DNA of 48,404 bases from Acidobacteriota bacterium (lineage in GTDB: Bacteria > Acidobacteriota > Blastocatellia > Pyrinomonadales > Pyrinomonadaceae). The stretch spans positions 1-48,404 of the forward strand of contig JAKOVX010000060.1 in NCBI GenBank assembly GCA_029781855.1. The letters are read 5' to 3'. The notes beneath the pieces are model-generated. The model was not told the origin of the DNA and did not search any database. It saw nothing but the letters and a program-made list of their open reading frames with translations. The position numbers and the translations under genes are program-made. Numbering within the stretch: position 1 is the first letter of the stretch; every line of letters begins with the position of its first letter. Positions 33,008 to 42,203 of this stretch are shown here, in pieces.

Positions 33008-36000
33008 ATGTCCTCCTGGCATACCAGCCAACTTACATACGCGTTCGGCATCGGCGGCATGATGTCTTTTTACGGCATTGTCGGCGTCATCGTCTATATG
33101 CTGCCGCCGAGCACGATCGGCAACACCCAGAAGATCGTCGTCATCGCGCTCATTCTATTGACGCTTCCGTTTTCACTGCTGTTTGCCTATCTGGCATCCC
33201 GTCGCAGGAAGAAGAAGGAACTCGCGGCGGCAGCGGCGGCGGGAACAGTCGCCGAATCTGAACAGGGCCCGACGGCCGATCAGAGAAAGGCAACGACAAC
33301 CTCGGTCGGCACGTATGGCGAGATCGATCAAGGCCTCGATGAGGTCGTACAGTTCTTGAAATCTTCAAACCTCGGGGCTGGCGGCAAAGACGCTGTCTAT
33401 TCGCTTCCCTGGTATGTCGTGGCCGGAGCTCCCCGATCGGGAAAGACCTCGCTGATCGTAGGATCGAACCTAAATCTACAGACATTGCCGAGCCAGCGGC
33501 AGTCCGAACTGAAATTCGTCAGGCCGACCGGAAATGTTGATTGGCGGGTAACCAGCGACGCAGTGTTCATCGACACTGCCGGCCGTTACCAGACCGAGGG
33601 GATCGACGCTGACGAATGGAACGCGTTGATCGAAGGCATTCGAAAGCGCCGGCCCGAGCGGCCGATCGACGGTTTTATCTTAGCGGTCGACGTGGAAAAG
33701 GCCATTAAGTCGGACGAGCGCGATAACGAAGAGTTGGCTAAGGTGCTTCGGAGCCGTCTCGACGAAGCGATGCTCCGGGTCAAGGTCAAATTCCCGGTAT
33801 ATGTGGTTTTCACGCATGCTGACGGGATCGAAGGTTGCCGCGATTCGTTTTCTCAGTCGAAGAACGACGGCCGGACACTTGTTTGGGGCGCGACTATCCC
33901 GCTCGAGAAAAGTGCGAACGCGCAGGCCGAATTCGATCCGGAATATGAACTGCTCCACAATTCTGTAATGAAGAGGCGGGTCCTGCGGCTCTCGGCTCCA
34001 TTCCCGCCGGTTCGTCAGTTGCGTATATTCAATTTCCCACTACATTTTGGTTCGGCCAGGCGAAAGATCGGAGCGTTTATATCAACGCTTTTCCGGCCTA
34101 GTCCGTTCAGCGAAAGTCCGTTTTTGCGTGGGTTTTACTTCACGGCGTCTCCTGCCGCTAAAGCGAGTCCAAACGCACCGACGACGGTCGCCGACACCTA
34201 TTTCACGGAGCGGCTCGTCAGAGATGTGATCCTCAGGGACAAGGACCTTGTCCGTATTCAACAGGCCCAGAGACAGGGTCCGCCTATCTTCGGTTGGCTG
34301 ATGACACTTTTTGCCGCATTCATCATCACGACCCTGTTGGTCTTGTCGGGTGTATCACTTTATAACAACAAGAAACTGCTCGACGTCGCCCGCGAAAGGG
34401 GTGAGCGGCTTGTAACGATCACAAAGACGGACGCCTATAAGGACCCTTCTAAGGCGGACGAACGCGCCATCAAATCCGAGATCGACGCGACAGACCAGCT
34501 TCGCGAACTGCTGGTCAATCTCGACGATTATGAGCGGAACGGGCCGCCATGGTACATGCGTTTCGGCCTCTATTCCGGGAACCGGGTCTACAAGCAATAT
34601 TTATTGAAGACATACATGTCGGTCGTCGAGAACCGATACAAGACGGGGACGATCAAGCGAGTCGAAGCCGATCTGAAGAAATTTGCTTCGTCAAATCCCG
34701 TGGCAAATCCGTCGAAATTGACCGATGCCGAAGAGCAGTTGTTGAGCGACAATTACGATCTGCTTAAGGCATATCTGATGCTTACCGGACAGTACAAGGA
34801 AAAGGCGGACCCGGCATTTATTTCGACGGTCCTGGCAAAATATTGGACGACCGAACCTAAGATCCCGCCCGACCAAAAGCTTGTGGCTCAGGCACAGCTC
34901 GATTTTTGGGCCAAGCAGGTGGATCGCGATGACGCGGATTACAGTTTCCCGCGGATCGTGGCCGACGGGAAGCTCGTCGATGACACGCGAAAGAAGCTGC
35001 AGGATTTCCCTGCAATTTACCGTTATTACAAACGCAAAGTGTCTGAGATCTCGAAGATCGTTGACGACAAGGTAGGTCTCACGACCGTGGATTCGATCCT
35101 TACGCGCAACGGTGCGGATGCCGGACTTATGTCGGGGACATATCGTGTACCGGGAGCATACACCAGGCCGGGATTCGAACTTATGAAGACGGCGATCGCC
35201 GAGGCGGACGCGAAACTAAGTGAAGATGACTGGGTAATGGGTGAAGTTGGTAAGAAACAGGTTGCTCAAACGACCGACTCCGCTAAGATCGAAGATAGGT
35301 ATTATCGCGATTATGCCGACAACTGGCGAACATTTGTAAAGGGCGTAACCGTTAAGCCATATGACGTCAAGACCGCCGCACCCGCACTTCAGTCGATGGC
35401 GTCACAGAGTTCGCCGATGAAGATACTGCTGATCGAGATCAGCAAGAACACAAATCTCTCGGCCAAACCGGAAGTTCAGGGATGGTGGGATTGGTTAATG
35501 AGCTTTTTTACAAAAGCCAAGACCGATGACACCGGCGGAAGTACGCAGCCTGAAAAGGAATTCCGGCCGCTTTTCACCTTTGTTGGCAAAAAAGAAGATA
35601 AGGATAACGCTCCGATCGAAAAGTACTGTGCGGTGCTGAACACGGTCTTCAACCGGCTAAATGGCCGGTCGGCCGATGACATCAAACAGATCGCTGCGGC
35701 GCTCGCAAATGACGACGATAAACTGAAACTGCGCGACAGCGAAACTGCGGTCGCGAACCTTATTCAGGGGTTTGACGCAACGCCGTCTTCGCAGGAACTT
35801 GCACTGCTTATCCAGCAGCCGTTGGCTAACCTTAGAACGCTGCTCGGCCAGGGATCGCAGGATCAACTCAAGAAAGCCTGGGCTGAACAAATATTACCGG
35901 CAGCCAAGGAGATAGAAAAAGGCTACCCGTTCGAGGATGGGCAGGCGGAATCCGATCTGACGAAACTTTCGGCCTTTCTCAACCCGGTAGACGGAAAGCT

Positions 36001-36610
36001 GTCGAAATTCTACGACGATAAACTCAAGAAGTACTTCGAAGAGTCGAACGGCCAGTTGAAGGTTAAGGATTCGTCAGACGTTAAGTTCAGCGATGATTTT
36101 GTCGCATACTTGAATAACGCTTTCGCCTTAAGAAAGGCCCTTTACGGAACCAGTCAAACGCCGAAATTTGATTACGCATTTGCACTCAAGGCGGGTAAGG
36201 ATCTTTTGATCGAGATCACTATTGACGGACAAAAGGTGACGTCCGAGGGAACCGCGTCAGTCAACGGCACGTTCCCGGCTGCGCCGTCTGCCGAAACTGG
36301 TGTGATCATTACCGCCGGCTCGACCGGATCGACCACAACCACTGCTCCGCCGGCCGCAAATACTGGCAGCACGTCCTCCTCGACCGCATCGAGCAGTTCC
36401 GGTCCTACGCCGCTCAAATTCCCCGGCACTTGGGGACTGTTCCGCTTTGTCGATGCCGGACATCCGCAAAAGCAGCCAACCGGCGAATACAACCTTAGTT
36501 ACAGTATCGGCGGTAAGAGCGTCGGTGCCACGATCAAGCCGAACGGCGGAGATCCGTTCGACAAGACACTTTTCCGGCAGCTTAAGGCACCGCCGGCCTT
36601 ATTGAAATAG
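33008..36610 (+). CDS. tssM: T6SS membrane protein TssM (IcmF)
   Basis: TssM builds the trans-envelope channel with TssL. The 1200-residue protein has two N-terminal transmembrane helices (about 10-32 and 42-64), then a cytoplasmic NTPase-like domain with Walker A GAPRSGKTS at 140-148 and VFIDTAGRY as Walker B. A third helix (about 430-453) leads to a long periplasmic part. Before the terminal domain a Ser/Thr/Gly/Pro-rich linker (about 1097-1140) separates off the last 60 residues, which carry the conserved PGTWGLFRFVDAG and DPFDKTLFRQLKAP. In model systems this C-terminal region contacts TssJ, for which no gene is seen here. Confidence 0.96.
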   Translation: MSSWHTSQLTYAFGIGGMMSFYGIVGVIVYMLPPSTIGNTQKIVVIALILLTLPFSLLFAYLASRRRKKKELAAAAAAGTVAESEQGPTADQRKATTTSVGTYGEIDQGLDEVVQFLKSSNLGAGGKDAVYSLPWYVVAGAPRSGKTSLIVGSNLNLQTLPSQRQSELKFVRPTGNVDWRVTSDAVFIDTAGRYQTEGIDADEWNALIEGIRKRRPERPIDGFILAVDVEKAIKSDERDNEELAKVLRSRLDEAMLRVKVKFPVYVVFTHADGIEGCRDSFSQSKNDGRTLVWGATIPLEKSANAQAEFDPEYELLHNSVMKRRVLRLSAPFPPVRQLRIFNFPLHFGSARRKIGAFISTLFRPSPFSESPFLRGFYFTASPAAKASPNAPTTVADTYFTERLVRDVILRDKDLVRIQQAQRQGPPIFGWLMTLFAAFIITTLLVLSGVSLYNNKKLLDVARERGERLVTITKTDAYKDPSKADERAIKSEIDATDQLRELLVNLDDYERNGPPWYMRFGLYSGNRVYKQYLLKTYMSVVENRYKTGTIKRVEADLKKFASSNPVANPSKLTDAEEQLLSDNYDLLKAYLMLTGQYKEKADPAFISTVLAKYWTTEPKIPPDQKLVAQAQLDFWAKQVDRDDADYSFPRIVADGKLVDDTRKKLQDFPAIYRYYKRKVSEISKIVDDKVGLTTVDSILTRNGADAGLMSGTYRVPGAYTRPGFELMKTAIAEADAKLSEDDWVMGEVGKKQVAQTTDSAKIEDRYYRDYADNWRTFVKGVTVKPYDVKTAAPALQSMASQSSPMKILLIEISKNTNLSAKPEVQGWWDWLMSFFTKAKTDDTGGSTQPEKEFRPLFTFVGKKEDKDNAPIEKYCAVLNTVFNRLNGRSADDIKQIAAALANDDDKLKLRDSETAVANLIQGFDATPSSQELALLIQQPLANLRTLLGQGSQDQLKKAWAEQILPAAKEIEKGYPFEDGQAESDLTKLSAFLNPVDGKLSKFYDDKLKKYFEESNGQLKVKDSSDVKFSDDFVAYLNNAFALRKALYGTSQTPKFDYAFALKAGKDLLIEITIDGQKVTSEGTASVNGTFPAAPSAETGVIITAGSTGSTTTTAPPAANTGSTSSSTASSSSGPTPLKFPGTWGLFRFVDAGHPQKQPTGEYNLSYSIGGKSVGATIKPNGGDPFDKTLFRQLKAPPALLK

Positions 36611-36630
36611 GAACGATCAGGAGAGCAAAG

Positions 36631-37437
36631 ATGGAAGAAGCAAAGAAATTATTGGACGAAGGGAACCTCAGCGGAGCGGTCGAATCGATCTTGAATTTTG
36701 TTCGATCTAATCCGACGGACATCCCGGCTCGCATTTTTCTCTTCGAATTATCGTGCTTCGCAGGCGACTGGGAACGGGCCGAAAAGCAGCTTGATGTTAT
36801 CGGGCATCAGGATGCACAGGCCTCGATCGGTTCGTTGATCTACAGGCAGAACTTCAGGGCGGAAAAAGATCGCATACGATATTTTTCCGACAGTCTTCAG
36901 CCCGGGATCATGGCGCCGCCGCCGCCTTATGTTGAAAATTTAATAAAAGCAAATAATCGGATCCGCGAAGGAAATACCGCCGAAGCCCGTGAAATTCTCG
37001 ACAACATCGAAGAAGAACGTCCCGCGTTCAAGGCCAAAGTGAATGGGGTTGATGTCAGTGATTTTCGCGACTACAACGATCTGACCATGTGCATCTTCGA
37101 GGTCATCTTCAAGGACCAGTATCTTTGGCTTCCGATGGAACAAATAGCTTCGATTAACTTCTTTAAGCCGAAGAGCCTGCGCGATCTATTTTGGATCCAG
37201 GCTGAGATCGAACTTGTCGAAGGAACAAAGGGCGAAATGTTCATTCCGTCACTGTATTGCAACAGCTGGAAACACAGCGACGACCAGGTTCGACTGGGCC
37301 GCAAAACGGACTGGCTCGACCTCGGGGACGACATTTTCATCGGGCAAGGAACGCGGCTTTATTGGATGGACGGCGAAGACCGTTCAATATTCGATCTCCA
37401 ATCGATCGAATTCGAACACGAAGAGACAGAAGACTAA
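36631..37437 (+). CDS. tagJ: T6SS accessory protein TagJ (ImpE family)
   Basis: The 268-residue protein matches the ImpE/TagJ family. A TPR-like N-terminal helical part (AKKLLDEGNLSGAVESIL, DIPARIFLFELSCFAGDWERA) precedes a C-terminal domain with RDLFWIQAEIEL and WLDLGDDIFIGQGTR. In Pseudomonas H1-T6SS, TagJ binds the TssB N-terminal helix and affects sheath handling by ClpV. Its presence here, with TssB and TssH in the same locus, fits that role. TagJ is typical of T6SS clades with FHA-dependent control. It lies 20 bases after tssM. Confidence 0.92.
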   Translation: MEEAKKLLDEGNLSGAVESILNFVRSNPTDIPARIFLFELSCFAGDWERAEKQLDVIGHQDAQASIGSLIYRQNFRAEKDRIRYFSDSLQPGIMAPPPPYVENLIKANNRIREGNTAEAREILDNIEEERPAFKAKVNGVDVSDFRDYNDLTMCIFEVIFKDQYLWLPMEQIASINFFKPKSLRDLFWIQAEIELVEGTKGEMFIPSLYCNSWKHSDDQVRLGRKTDWLDLGDDIFIGQGTRLYWMDGEDRSIFDLQSIEFEHEETED

Positions 37438-37541
37438 AATATTTGGTGCATTCTGCGGTTTTTTCGGGTAGAATGGGGAAATATTTCGGCAACCTAAGTT
37501 AGAGCTTCCGTCTTTGTCTTTATTGAGCAAGGAGCATTTGG

Positions 37542-38681
37542 ATGAGTGAAGTCCTGAGTAAACCTCCGGTAATTGATCTTGACGCCATTTTCCAGCCGGT
37601 GTCCGAGGAATCCCCGTCTGGCGAGAGCCTCCGGTACTCCGGCCTCTATGACGAGATCGCCGAAGCTCGCCGGGCCGACATGGATGTGAGCCAAGGGGAA
37701 TGGCAGACCGAACTAAAGGTCGCCGATTTTCGAAAGGTAGTAGAACTTGCGATCCCGGCACTTGTTTCACAGTCTAAGGACCTTCAGGTCGCGGCATGGT
37801 TGTCCGAGGCATTGATAAAGATCCACGGTTTTGCGGGCCTCCGTGACAGCCTGCTCCTGCTCGCAGGTCTCCAGGACAAGTTTTGGGAAACACTTCACCC
37901 TGAAATCGATGAAGGTGACATGAGCGGGCGTGCGAACGCCATCGCATGGCTTGATGCCCAGGCGTCGTTGGCGATCATGGGTTCGGCGATCACTAGCTCG
38001 GGCTACGGTTTTCTCGATTTTGAAGATTCCAAGAAATATGACTTCCCCGAAAATATGGAGCTGCTCGACACATCAGAGCAGGTCCGCCTCAACGAACTGA
38101 AGGCGCAAGCCGAGGCCCAGCGAAAGGTAACCGGGGAAATGTGGCGCAGGTCCGTTGCCGAAACAAACCGGGCATTCTGCGAGGCGACGAATGTGACCGT
38201 CGACGAGTGCTGGACAGCGTTCAAGGAGCTGAATCGTGTTATTGAAGAGAAGTACGACCGGAATCAAATGCCTGGTCTCTCGGAGCTCCAGAAATCGCTC
38301 GATTCCGTACAAACACAGGTCAAGAGACTGCTTGAGGAAAAACGTGCCGAAGAACCCGATGAGTCCGATGTTTCGGAGTCCGCCGAAGGCGAAGCAACCG
38401 AGGGTGGGACAGGTGCTCCGGGGACCGGAATGGGAACCGCGACCGGTGCCATCCAGAGTCGCCGGGATGCGTTGAAGCGGCTGGGTGATATAGCGGATTT
38501 TTTCCAGAAGACCGAACCGCACAGTCCCGTCGCATACCTGGTACAGCGAGCCGTAAAATGGGGCAATATGCCGCTTGAGAGCTGGTTACAAGACGTTATC
38601 AAGGACGAGTCCGTTTTGTATCAACTAAGACAGACACTTGGTTTTAACACGGGGGCAAGTGAGAACGTAACTGACGTTTGA
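37542..38681 (+). CDS. tssA: T6SS protein TssA (ImpA N-terminal domain)
   Basis: TssA organises baseplate-tail assembly and sheath polymerisation. The 379-residue protein has the ImpA domain at the N-terminus (DAIFQPVSEESPSGESLRY to about residue 115, with WLSEALIKIHGFAGLRDSL), a coiled middle part, a Glu/Gly-rich linker (about 265-300) and a C-terminal region with RRDALKRLGDIADFFQKTEPH and LVQRAVKWGNMPLESWL, typical of TssA. AAGGAG precedes the ATG. The 104-base gap before it shows no strong signal. Confidence 0.93.
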   Translation: MSEVLSKPPVIDLDAIFQPVSEESPSGESLRYSGLYDEIAEARRADMDVSQGEWQTELKVADFRKVVELAIPALVSQSKDLQVAAWLSEALIKIHGFAGLRDSLLLLAGLQDKFWETLHPEIDEGDMSGRANAIAWLDAQASLAIMGSAITSSGYGFLDFEDSKKYDFPENMELLDTSEQVRLNELKAQAEAQRKVTGEMWRRSVAETNRAFCEATNVTVDECWTAFKELNRVIEEKYDRNQMPGLSELQKSLDSVQTQVKRLLEEKRAEEPDESDVSESAEGEATEGGTGAPGTGMGTATGAIQSRRDALKRLGDIADFFQKTEPHSPVAYLVQRAVKWGNMPLESWLQDVIKDESVLYQLRQTLGFNTGASENVTDV

Positions 38682-38755
38682 AAGCGGATGATCATCTCGA
38701 GCGAATGAATTTTCCAGTAATTTTTCCAATTTAACGATACTAAGGAGAGAAGCCA

Positions 38756-39262
38756 ATGCCAAAAAAAGAAAGTTTACAGCATAAGATCGATCGCGTGCGT
38801 CCACCGCGCGTTCAGATCACATACGATGTGGAGGTCGGCGGTGCGATCGAACTCAAGGAGTTGCCTTTCGTGATCGGCGTCTTGGGCGATTTCGTCGGAA
38901 AGCCCGAAGAACCGCTCCCCGCTTTCAAGAATCGCAAGTTCGTTGAGATCGACCCGGATAATTTCAATCAGGTGATCGCGGGCATGAAGCCTCGCCTGGC
39001 CTTCACGGTCGACAATAAGCTCCAGGACGACGGCAGCAAGATGGGAGTTGAACTCAAGTTCAACAACATCGAAGATTTCGAGCCGGATCAGATCGTTCAG
39101 CAGGTCGATCCGTTGAGAAAACTTGTCGAAGCCAGGCAAAAGCTTGCCGATCTTAGGTCCAAGATGGATGGCAACGAAAAGTTGGAGAGCTTGCTTGAAG
39201 ATGTCATCTCGAGTGCAGACAAACAAAAAGAACTCAGCGACGCGCTCGCAAAGGAGGAATAA
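38756..39262 (+). CDS. tssB: T6SS sheath small subunit TssB (VipA)
   Basis: TssB forms the contractile sheath with TssC. The 168-residue protein starts with ESLQHKIDRVRPPRVQITYD and contains the conserved ELPFVIGVLGDF and FVEIDPDNF motifs; length is normal. A strong AAGGAGAG site precedes the ATG. tssC follows after 6 bases. The N-terminal helix is the expected TagJ and ClpV target region. Confidence 0.96.
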   Translation: MPKKESLQHKIDRVRPPRVQITYDVEVGGAIELKELPFVIGVLGDFVGKPEEPLPAFKNRKFVEIDPDNFNQVIAGMKPRLAFTVDNKLQDDGSKMGVELKFNNIEDFEPDQIVQQVDPLRKLVEARQKLADLRSKMDGNEKLESLLEDVISSADKQKELSDALAKEE

Positions 39263-39268
39263 TTAACA

Positions 39269-40756
39269 ATGGCTAAACAGAAAGAAGAAGCGGCCGCTGC
39301 CGGAACCGTCGAGGTCCAGGAAGAAGGTAGTCTTCTGGACCGGATATTGACTGACGGCAGGATGGCTCGCGACGATTTCCAAAAAGAGCGAGCAAAGGAC
39401 ATGATCGGCGAATTCGTCAGTCAGGTCATGAGCGGCGAGTTAACGATGTCCAAAAACATGGACGTCGCTATCAACTCGCGAATTGCCGAGATCGACCGCC
39501 TGATCTCTGCCCAGATGAACGAGATCATGCACCACGAAGAATTCCAGAAACTGGAAGGCTCGTGGCGTGGACTCCATCACCTGGTCAAGAACAGCCTGAC
39601 CGGCACCCAACTTAAGATCAAAGTCATGAGTGTGACCAAGAAAGATCTCCTCAAGGACTTTGAACGGGCCCTTGAGTTCGATCAGTCGACGCTCTTCAAG
39701 AAGATCTACGAGGAAGAGTACGGCACGTTCGGTGGAGCTCCATACGGAGCGATGATCGGCGATTTCGAATTTGGTAACCATCCTCAGGACATGGCCTTAC
39801 TTGAACGGGTCTCCGAGGTCGCGGCGGCTGCCCATGCACCTTTCCTTAGTGCTGCATCTGCCGATCTGTTCGGTTGGGACAATTTCAACGAAATGACCGA
39901 GGTCCGCGATGTCGCGAAGATCTTCGACCGAACCGAGTACATGAAATGGCGTAGTTTCCGTGAATCCGAGGATTCGCGTTACGTCGGCCTGACTATTCCG
40001 CATGTTTTGATGCGTGAGCCATATGGTGCAGCCACGAAACCGACGGAAACTTTCAGCTTCGAAGAAGACGTGGACGGCAAGGACCACAAGAAATACCTCT
40101 GGGGCAATGCCGCCTATGCTCTCGGAACGAGGCTAACCGAGGCCTTTTCGATGTACAGTTGGTGTGTCGCTATCCGCGGCGTTGAGGGCGGTGGCCTCGT
40201 TCAGGGATTGCCGACCCATACTTTCCAGACCGACGAGGGCGAACTTGCAATGAAGTGCCCGACCGAGGTCGCGATCACGGATCGCCGTGAGAAGGAGTTC
40301 TCGGACAATGGCTTCATCCCTCTCGTCCACTGTAAGGGTACCGATTATGCCGCTTTCTTCGCGACGCAATCGGCAAACAAACCTAAGAAATATGACAGCG
40401 ACGCGGCAAACGCTAACGCCAGACTGTCGTCGCAGTTGCAGTATATTTTTGCGGTTTCCCGTTTTGCTCATTACCTAAAAGCGATGATGCGAGACAAGGT
40501 GGGCTCTTTCATGTCCAGGAAAGAGGCTGAGATGTTCCTAAACAGGTGGATCTCACAATACGTGCTTGAGAATGATGTGGCTCCCCAGGAGCAAAAAGCA
40601 AAGTACCCGCTTCGCGAAGCTCGGGTCGACGTTTCGGAGATCCCTGGAAAGCCCGGCTGTTACCGAGCTGTGGCATTCTTAAGGCCACACTTCCAGTTGG
40701 ATGAGTTGTCCGTTTCACTTAGACTGGTTGCCGATCTTCCGCCGCCGGCGAAGTAA
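39269..40756 (+). CDS. tssC: T6SS sheath large subunit TssC (VipB)
   Basis: The 495-residue protein is the sheath large subunit. It shows the conserved core: LEGSWRGLHHLVKNS, FKKIYEEEYGTFGGAPYG, LFGWDNFNEM, FRESEDSRYVGLTIPHVLMR, the WGNAAYALGTRL segment, and the C-terminal PLREARVDVSEIPGKPGCY. The contracted sheath is disassembled by TssH. A GGAGG site lies at the end of tssB. The hcp gene follows after 172 bases of structured non-coding sequence. Confidence 0.97.
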   Translation: MAKQKEEAAAAGTVEVQEEGSLLDRILTDGRMARDDFQKERAKDMIGEFVSQVMSGELTMSKNMDVAINSRIAEIDRLISAQMNEIMHHEEFQKLEGSWRGLHHLVKNSLTGTQLKIKVMSVTKKDLLKDFERALEFDQSTLFKKIYEEEYGTFGGAPYGAMIGDFEFGNHPQDMALLERVSEVAAAAHAPFLSAASADLFGWDNFNEMTEVRDVAKIFDRTEYMKWRSFRESEDSRYVGLTIPHVLMREPYGAATKPTETFSFEEDVDGKDHKKYLWGNAAYALGTRLTEAFSMYSWCVAIRGVEGGGLVQGLPTHTFQTDEGELAMKCPTEVAITDRREKEFSDNGFIPLVHCKGTDYAAFFATQSANKPKKYDSDAANANARLSSQLQYIFAVSRFAHYLKAMMRDKVGSFMSRKEAEMFLNRWISQYVLENDVAPQEQKAKYPLREARVDVSEIPGKPGCYRAVAFLRPHFQLDELSVSLRLVADLPPPAK

Positions 40757-40770
40757 TCTGGTCAGCTTCT

Positions 40771-40840
40771 GATGCCGTCATCTTTTTTCGGCAAAAGTCG
40801 GGCTGCATTTCGTCTACCATCTGTAAGCGAACTGCAGCCC
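40771..40840 (+). promoter_or_regulatory. Structured leader region between tssC and hcp
   Basis: GATG, CCGT, CATC followed by six T (40771-40788) forms a weak terminator-like hairpin. GGGCTGCA (40800-40807) and TGCAGCCC (40833-40840) form a perfect eight-pair stem around 25 bases. Together they suggest partial termination or an RNA-processing site that sets hcp apart from tssABC. No confident promoter was found in the remaining bases. Confidence 0.35.
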
Positions 40841-40908
40841 ACTGGGCCGGACGCATACGGGATGGATTTCTTGAAAAAACAGGTGGTTAGGTTTTGATTC
40901 TAAACAAA

Positions 40909-40928
40909 AAGGAGCTTAGTTAAACTAA
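40909..40928 (+). promoter_or_regulatory. Distant Shine-Dalgarno of hcp with palindromic spacer
   Basis: AAGGAG (40909-40914) is 14 bases before the hcp ATG, longer than usual. The spacer consists mainly of TTAGTTAAACTAA, a 13-base palindrome ending right before the ATG. If folded, it would bring the ribosome site nearer the start codon. Confidence 0.4.
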
Positions 40929-41429
40929 ATGGCACAAGCAGATTATTACTTGAAGATAGACACGATCGAAGGCGAAGCGGATGCGACGGGTTTTGAAAAA
41001 CAAATGCAGATCGAGTCATGGTCGTTCGGCGCCAGCAATGCAGGTTCAGCCGTCCAGGGAACAGGTCTTGGTGTTGGAAAGGTCAGCCTCCAGGACTTTC
41101 ATTTTGTCGTACAGAACGGCAAGGCATCGCCGCAGCTTTTCCTTGCTACCTGTAAGGGCAATCATATCCCGCAGGCGATCCTTTCATGTCGAAAGACAGG
41201 TGGTGACGGAAATCCGTTCACGTACTTTAAGGTAACCTATAAGGATATCGTGATCTCGTCCTTCCAGACGGGCGGCAGCAACGGAAGTTCGATCCTGCCG
41301 ATGGAACAGATCTCGTTCAACTTCACGAAGATCACGATGGAGTACTTCCAGCAGAAACCGGACGGTACTGTGGCCCTGACCAATACGGTCAACTACGACA
41401 TCAAGAAGGTTGAAGGCTCAGGTGCCTAA
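40929..41429 (+). CDS. hcp: T6SS inner-tube protein Hcp (TssD)
   Basis: Hcp forms hexameric rings of the inner tube and is secreted in bulk. The 166-residue protein has the family pattern: YLKIDTIEGEA at the start, IESWSFGASNAGS, LQDFHFVVQNGKASPQLFLA and FKVTYKDIVISSF, ending in strands with MEQISFNFTKITMEY. There is no signal peptide. It is flanked upstream by a structured leader and downstream by two hairpins, so it may be expressed as a separate, abundant transcript. Confidence 0.96.
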   Translation: MAQADYYLKIDTIEGEADATGFEKQMQIESWSFGASNAGSAVQGTGLGVGKVSLQDFHFVVQNGKASPQLFLATCKGNHIPQAILSCRKTGGDGNPFTYFKVTYKDIVISSFQTGGSNGSSILPMEQISFNFTKITMEYFQQKPDGTVALTNTVNYDIKKVEGSGA

Positions 41430-41449
41430 GATCTTTTGTAACGATGATC

Positions 41450-41474
41450 GCGGGTCCGTTCACTACAGACCCGC
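41450..41474 (+). terminator. First hairpin after hcp
   Basis: GCGGGTC (41450-41456) and GACCCGC (41468-41474) pair perfectly with an 11-base loop, about 20 bases after the hcp stop. No U-tract follows directly; it may protect the hcp transcript from 3' decay or act with the next hairpin. Confidence 0.45.
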
Positions 41475-41496
41475 AAGGCATACTTGCCAACCCATT

Positions 41497-41533
41497 GATA
41501 TCGTCCCGCCTTCGCGGCGGGTCGATATCTTTT
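41497..41533 (+). terminator. Strong intrinsic-type terminator after hcp
   Basis: Nested arms GATATCG...CGATATC (41497-41503 and 41523-41529) and CCCGCC...GGCGGG (41505-41510 and 41516-41521) form a long GC-rich stem with a five-base loop and one T-T mismatch. TTTT follows at 41530-41533. This is the best terminator in the T6SS locus and lies between hcp and tssE. Confidence 0.65.
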
Positions 41534-41546
41534 CGACATTGAACTA

Positions 41547-42032
41547 ATGTCCCGCTTCGACAACGAAATTCGCATAACGCAATCGGTGCTTGACCGACTG
41601 ATCGATGAGGAGCCGTCGATGTCACAGGATCCTCCTAAGGCAAGGTCTGTGTCGTTGGCGGAATTGAAAAAGTCAGTAAGAAGGGATTTGGAGTGGCTTC
41701 TTAACACGAGATGCTTCACTGAAAATATCGATGGCGGTCTGGAGGAATCTTTGAAGTCGGTAGCGTTCTACGGGCTTCCGGATTTCACGGCCGTTAGCGT
41801 CAAGAACCCTAACGAGCAACGGCGCATGGCACAAGCTCTTGAGGAAGCTATCAAGATCTTTGAGCCGAGGTTCTCCGATCTGAAGGTCACACTCGAACCT
41901 ATTGACAGCGTGGATCGGTTACTAAAATTTAAGATCGAGGCGACACTGGATGTCGATCCGGCTCCCGAACCGGTGATGTTCGATACCGTATTACAGCTGG
42001 GTGGTTCGAGTTTTGAGGTTCAGGACAGATAA
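41547..42032 (+). CDS. tssE: T6SS baseplate protein TssE (gp25-like)
   Basis: The 161-residue protein is the gp25-like baseplate wedge component. Key signatures are ITQSVLDRLIDEEP near the start, the SVRRDLEWLLNTRCF motif and FYGLPDFTAVSVKN, followed by FEPRFSDLKVTLEP. Length is normal. The ATG is 13 bases after the hcp terminator, so either read-through or a weak promoter near the terminator must serve it. Confidence 0.94.
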   Translation: MSRFDNEIRITQSVLDRLIDEEPSMSQDPPKARSVSLAELKKSVRRDLEWLLNTRCFTENIDGGLEESLKSVAFYGLPDFTAVSVKNPNEQRRMAQALEEAIKIFEPRFSDLKVTLEPIDSVDRLLKFKIEATLDVDPAPEPVMFDTVLQLGGSSFEVQDR

Positions 42033-42065
42033 CTTGAACTTATTTTTGACGAACAATTGTCGGAT

Positions 42066-42115
42066 ATGACCAATATTCCGCTCGCCATCGTTTTTGGATG
42101 GCTTGGATAGGTCAT
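42066..42115 (+). promoter_or_regulatory. Nested stem-loop in the gap before the lipase gene
   Basis: Inner arms GCCATC (42084-42089) and GATGGC (42097-42102) enclose a T-rich loop, and outer arms ATGACC (42066-42071) and GGTCAT (42110-42115) also pair. The remaining gap is AT-rich with a CTATT-AAC-AATAG inverted repeat, which may include a promoter for the lipase gene. Function unproven. Confidence 0.35.
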
Positions 42116-42203
42116 CAAATTGATCAGAATTCTATTAACAATAGTTTATTGAGGTCTGGCGGATCCGTATTATTTAAAGATCCATTCGCATGGGAGCTTA
42201 TAA

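Noticed and set aside
36172..36492. 106-codon minus-strand frame under the tssM linker
   Set aside because: It mirrors the low-complexity Ser/Thr/Pro coding of TssM and has no independent signals.
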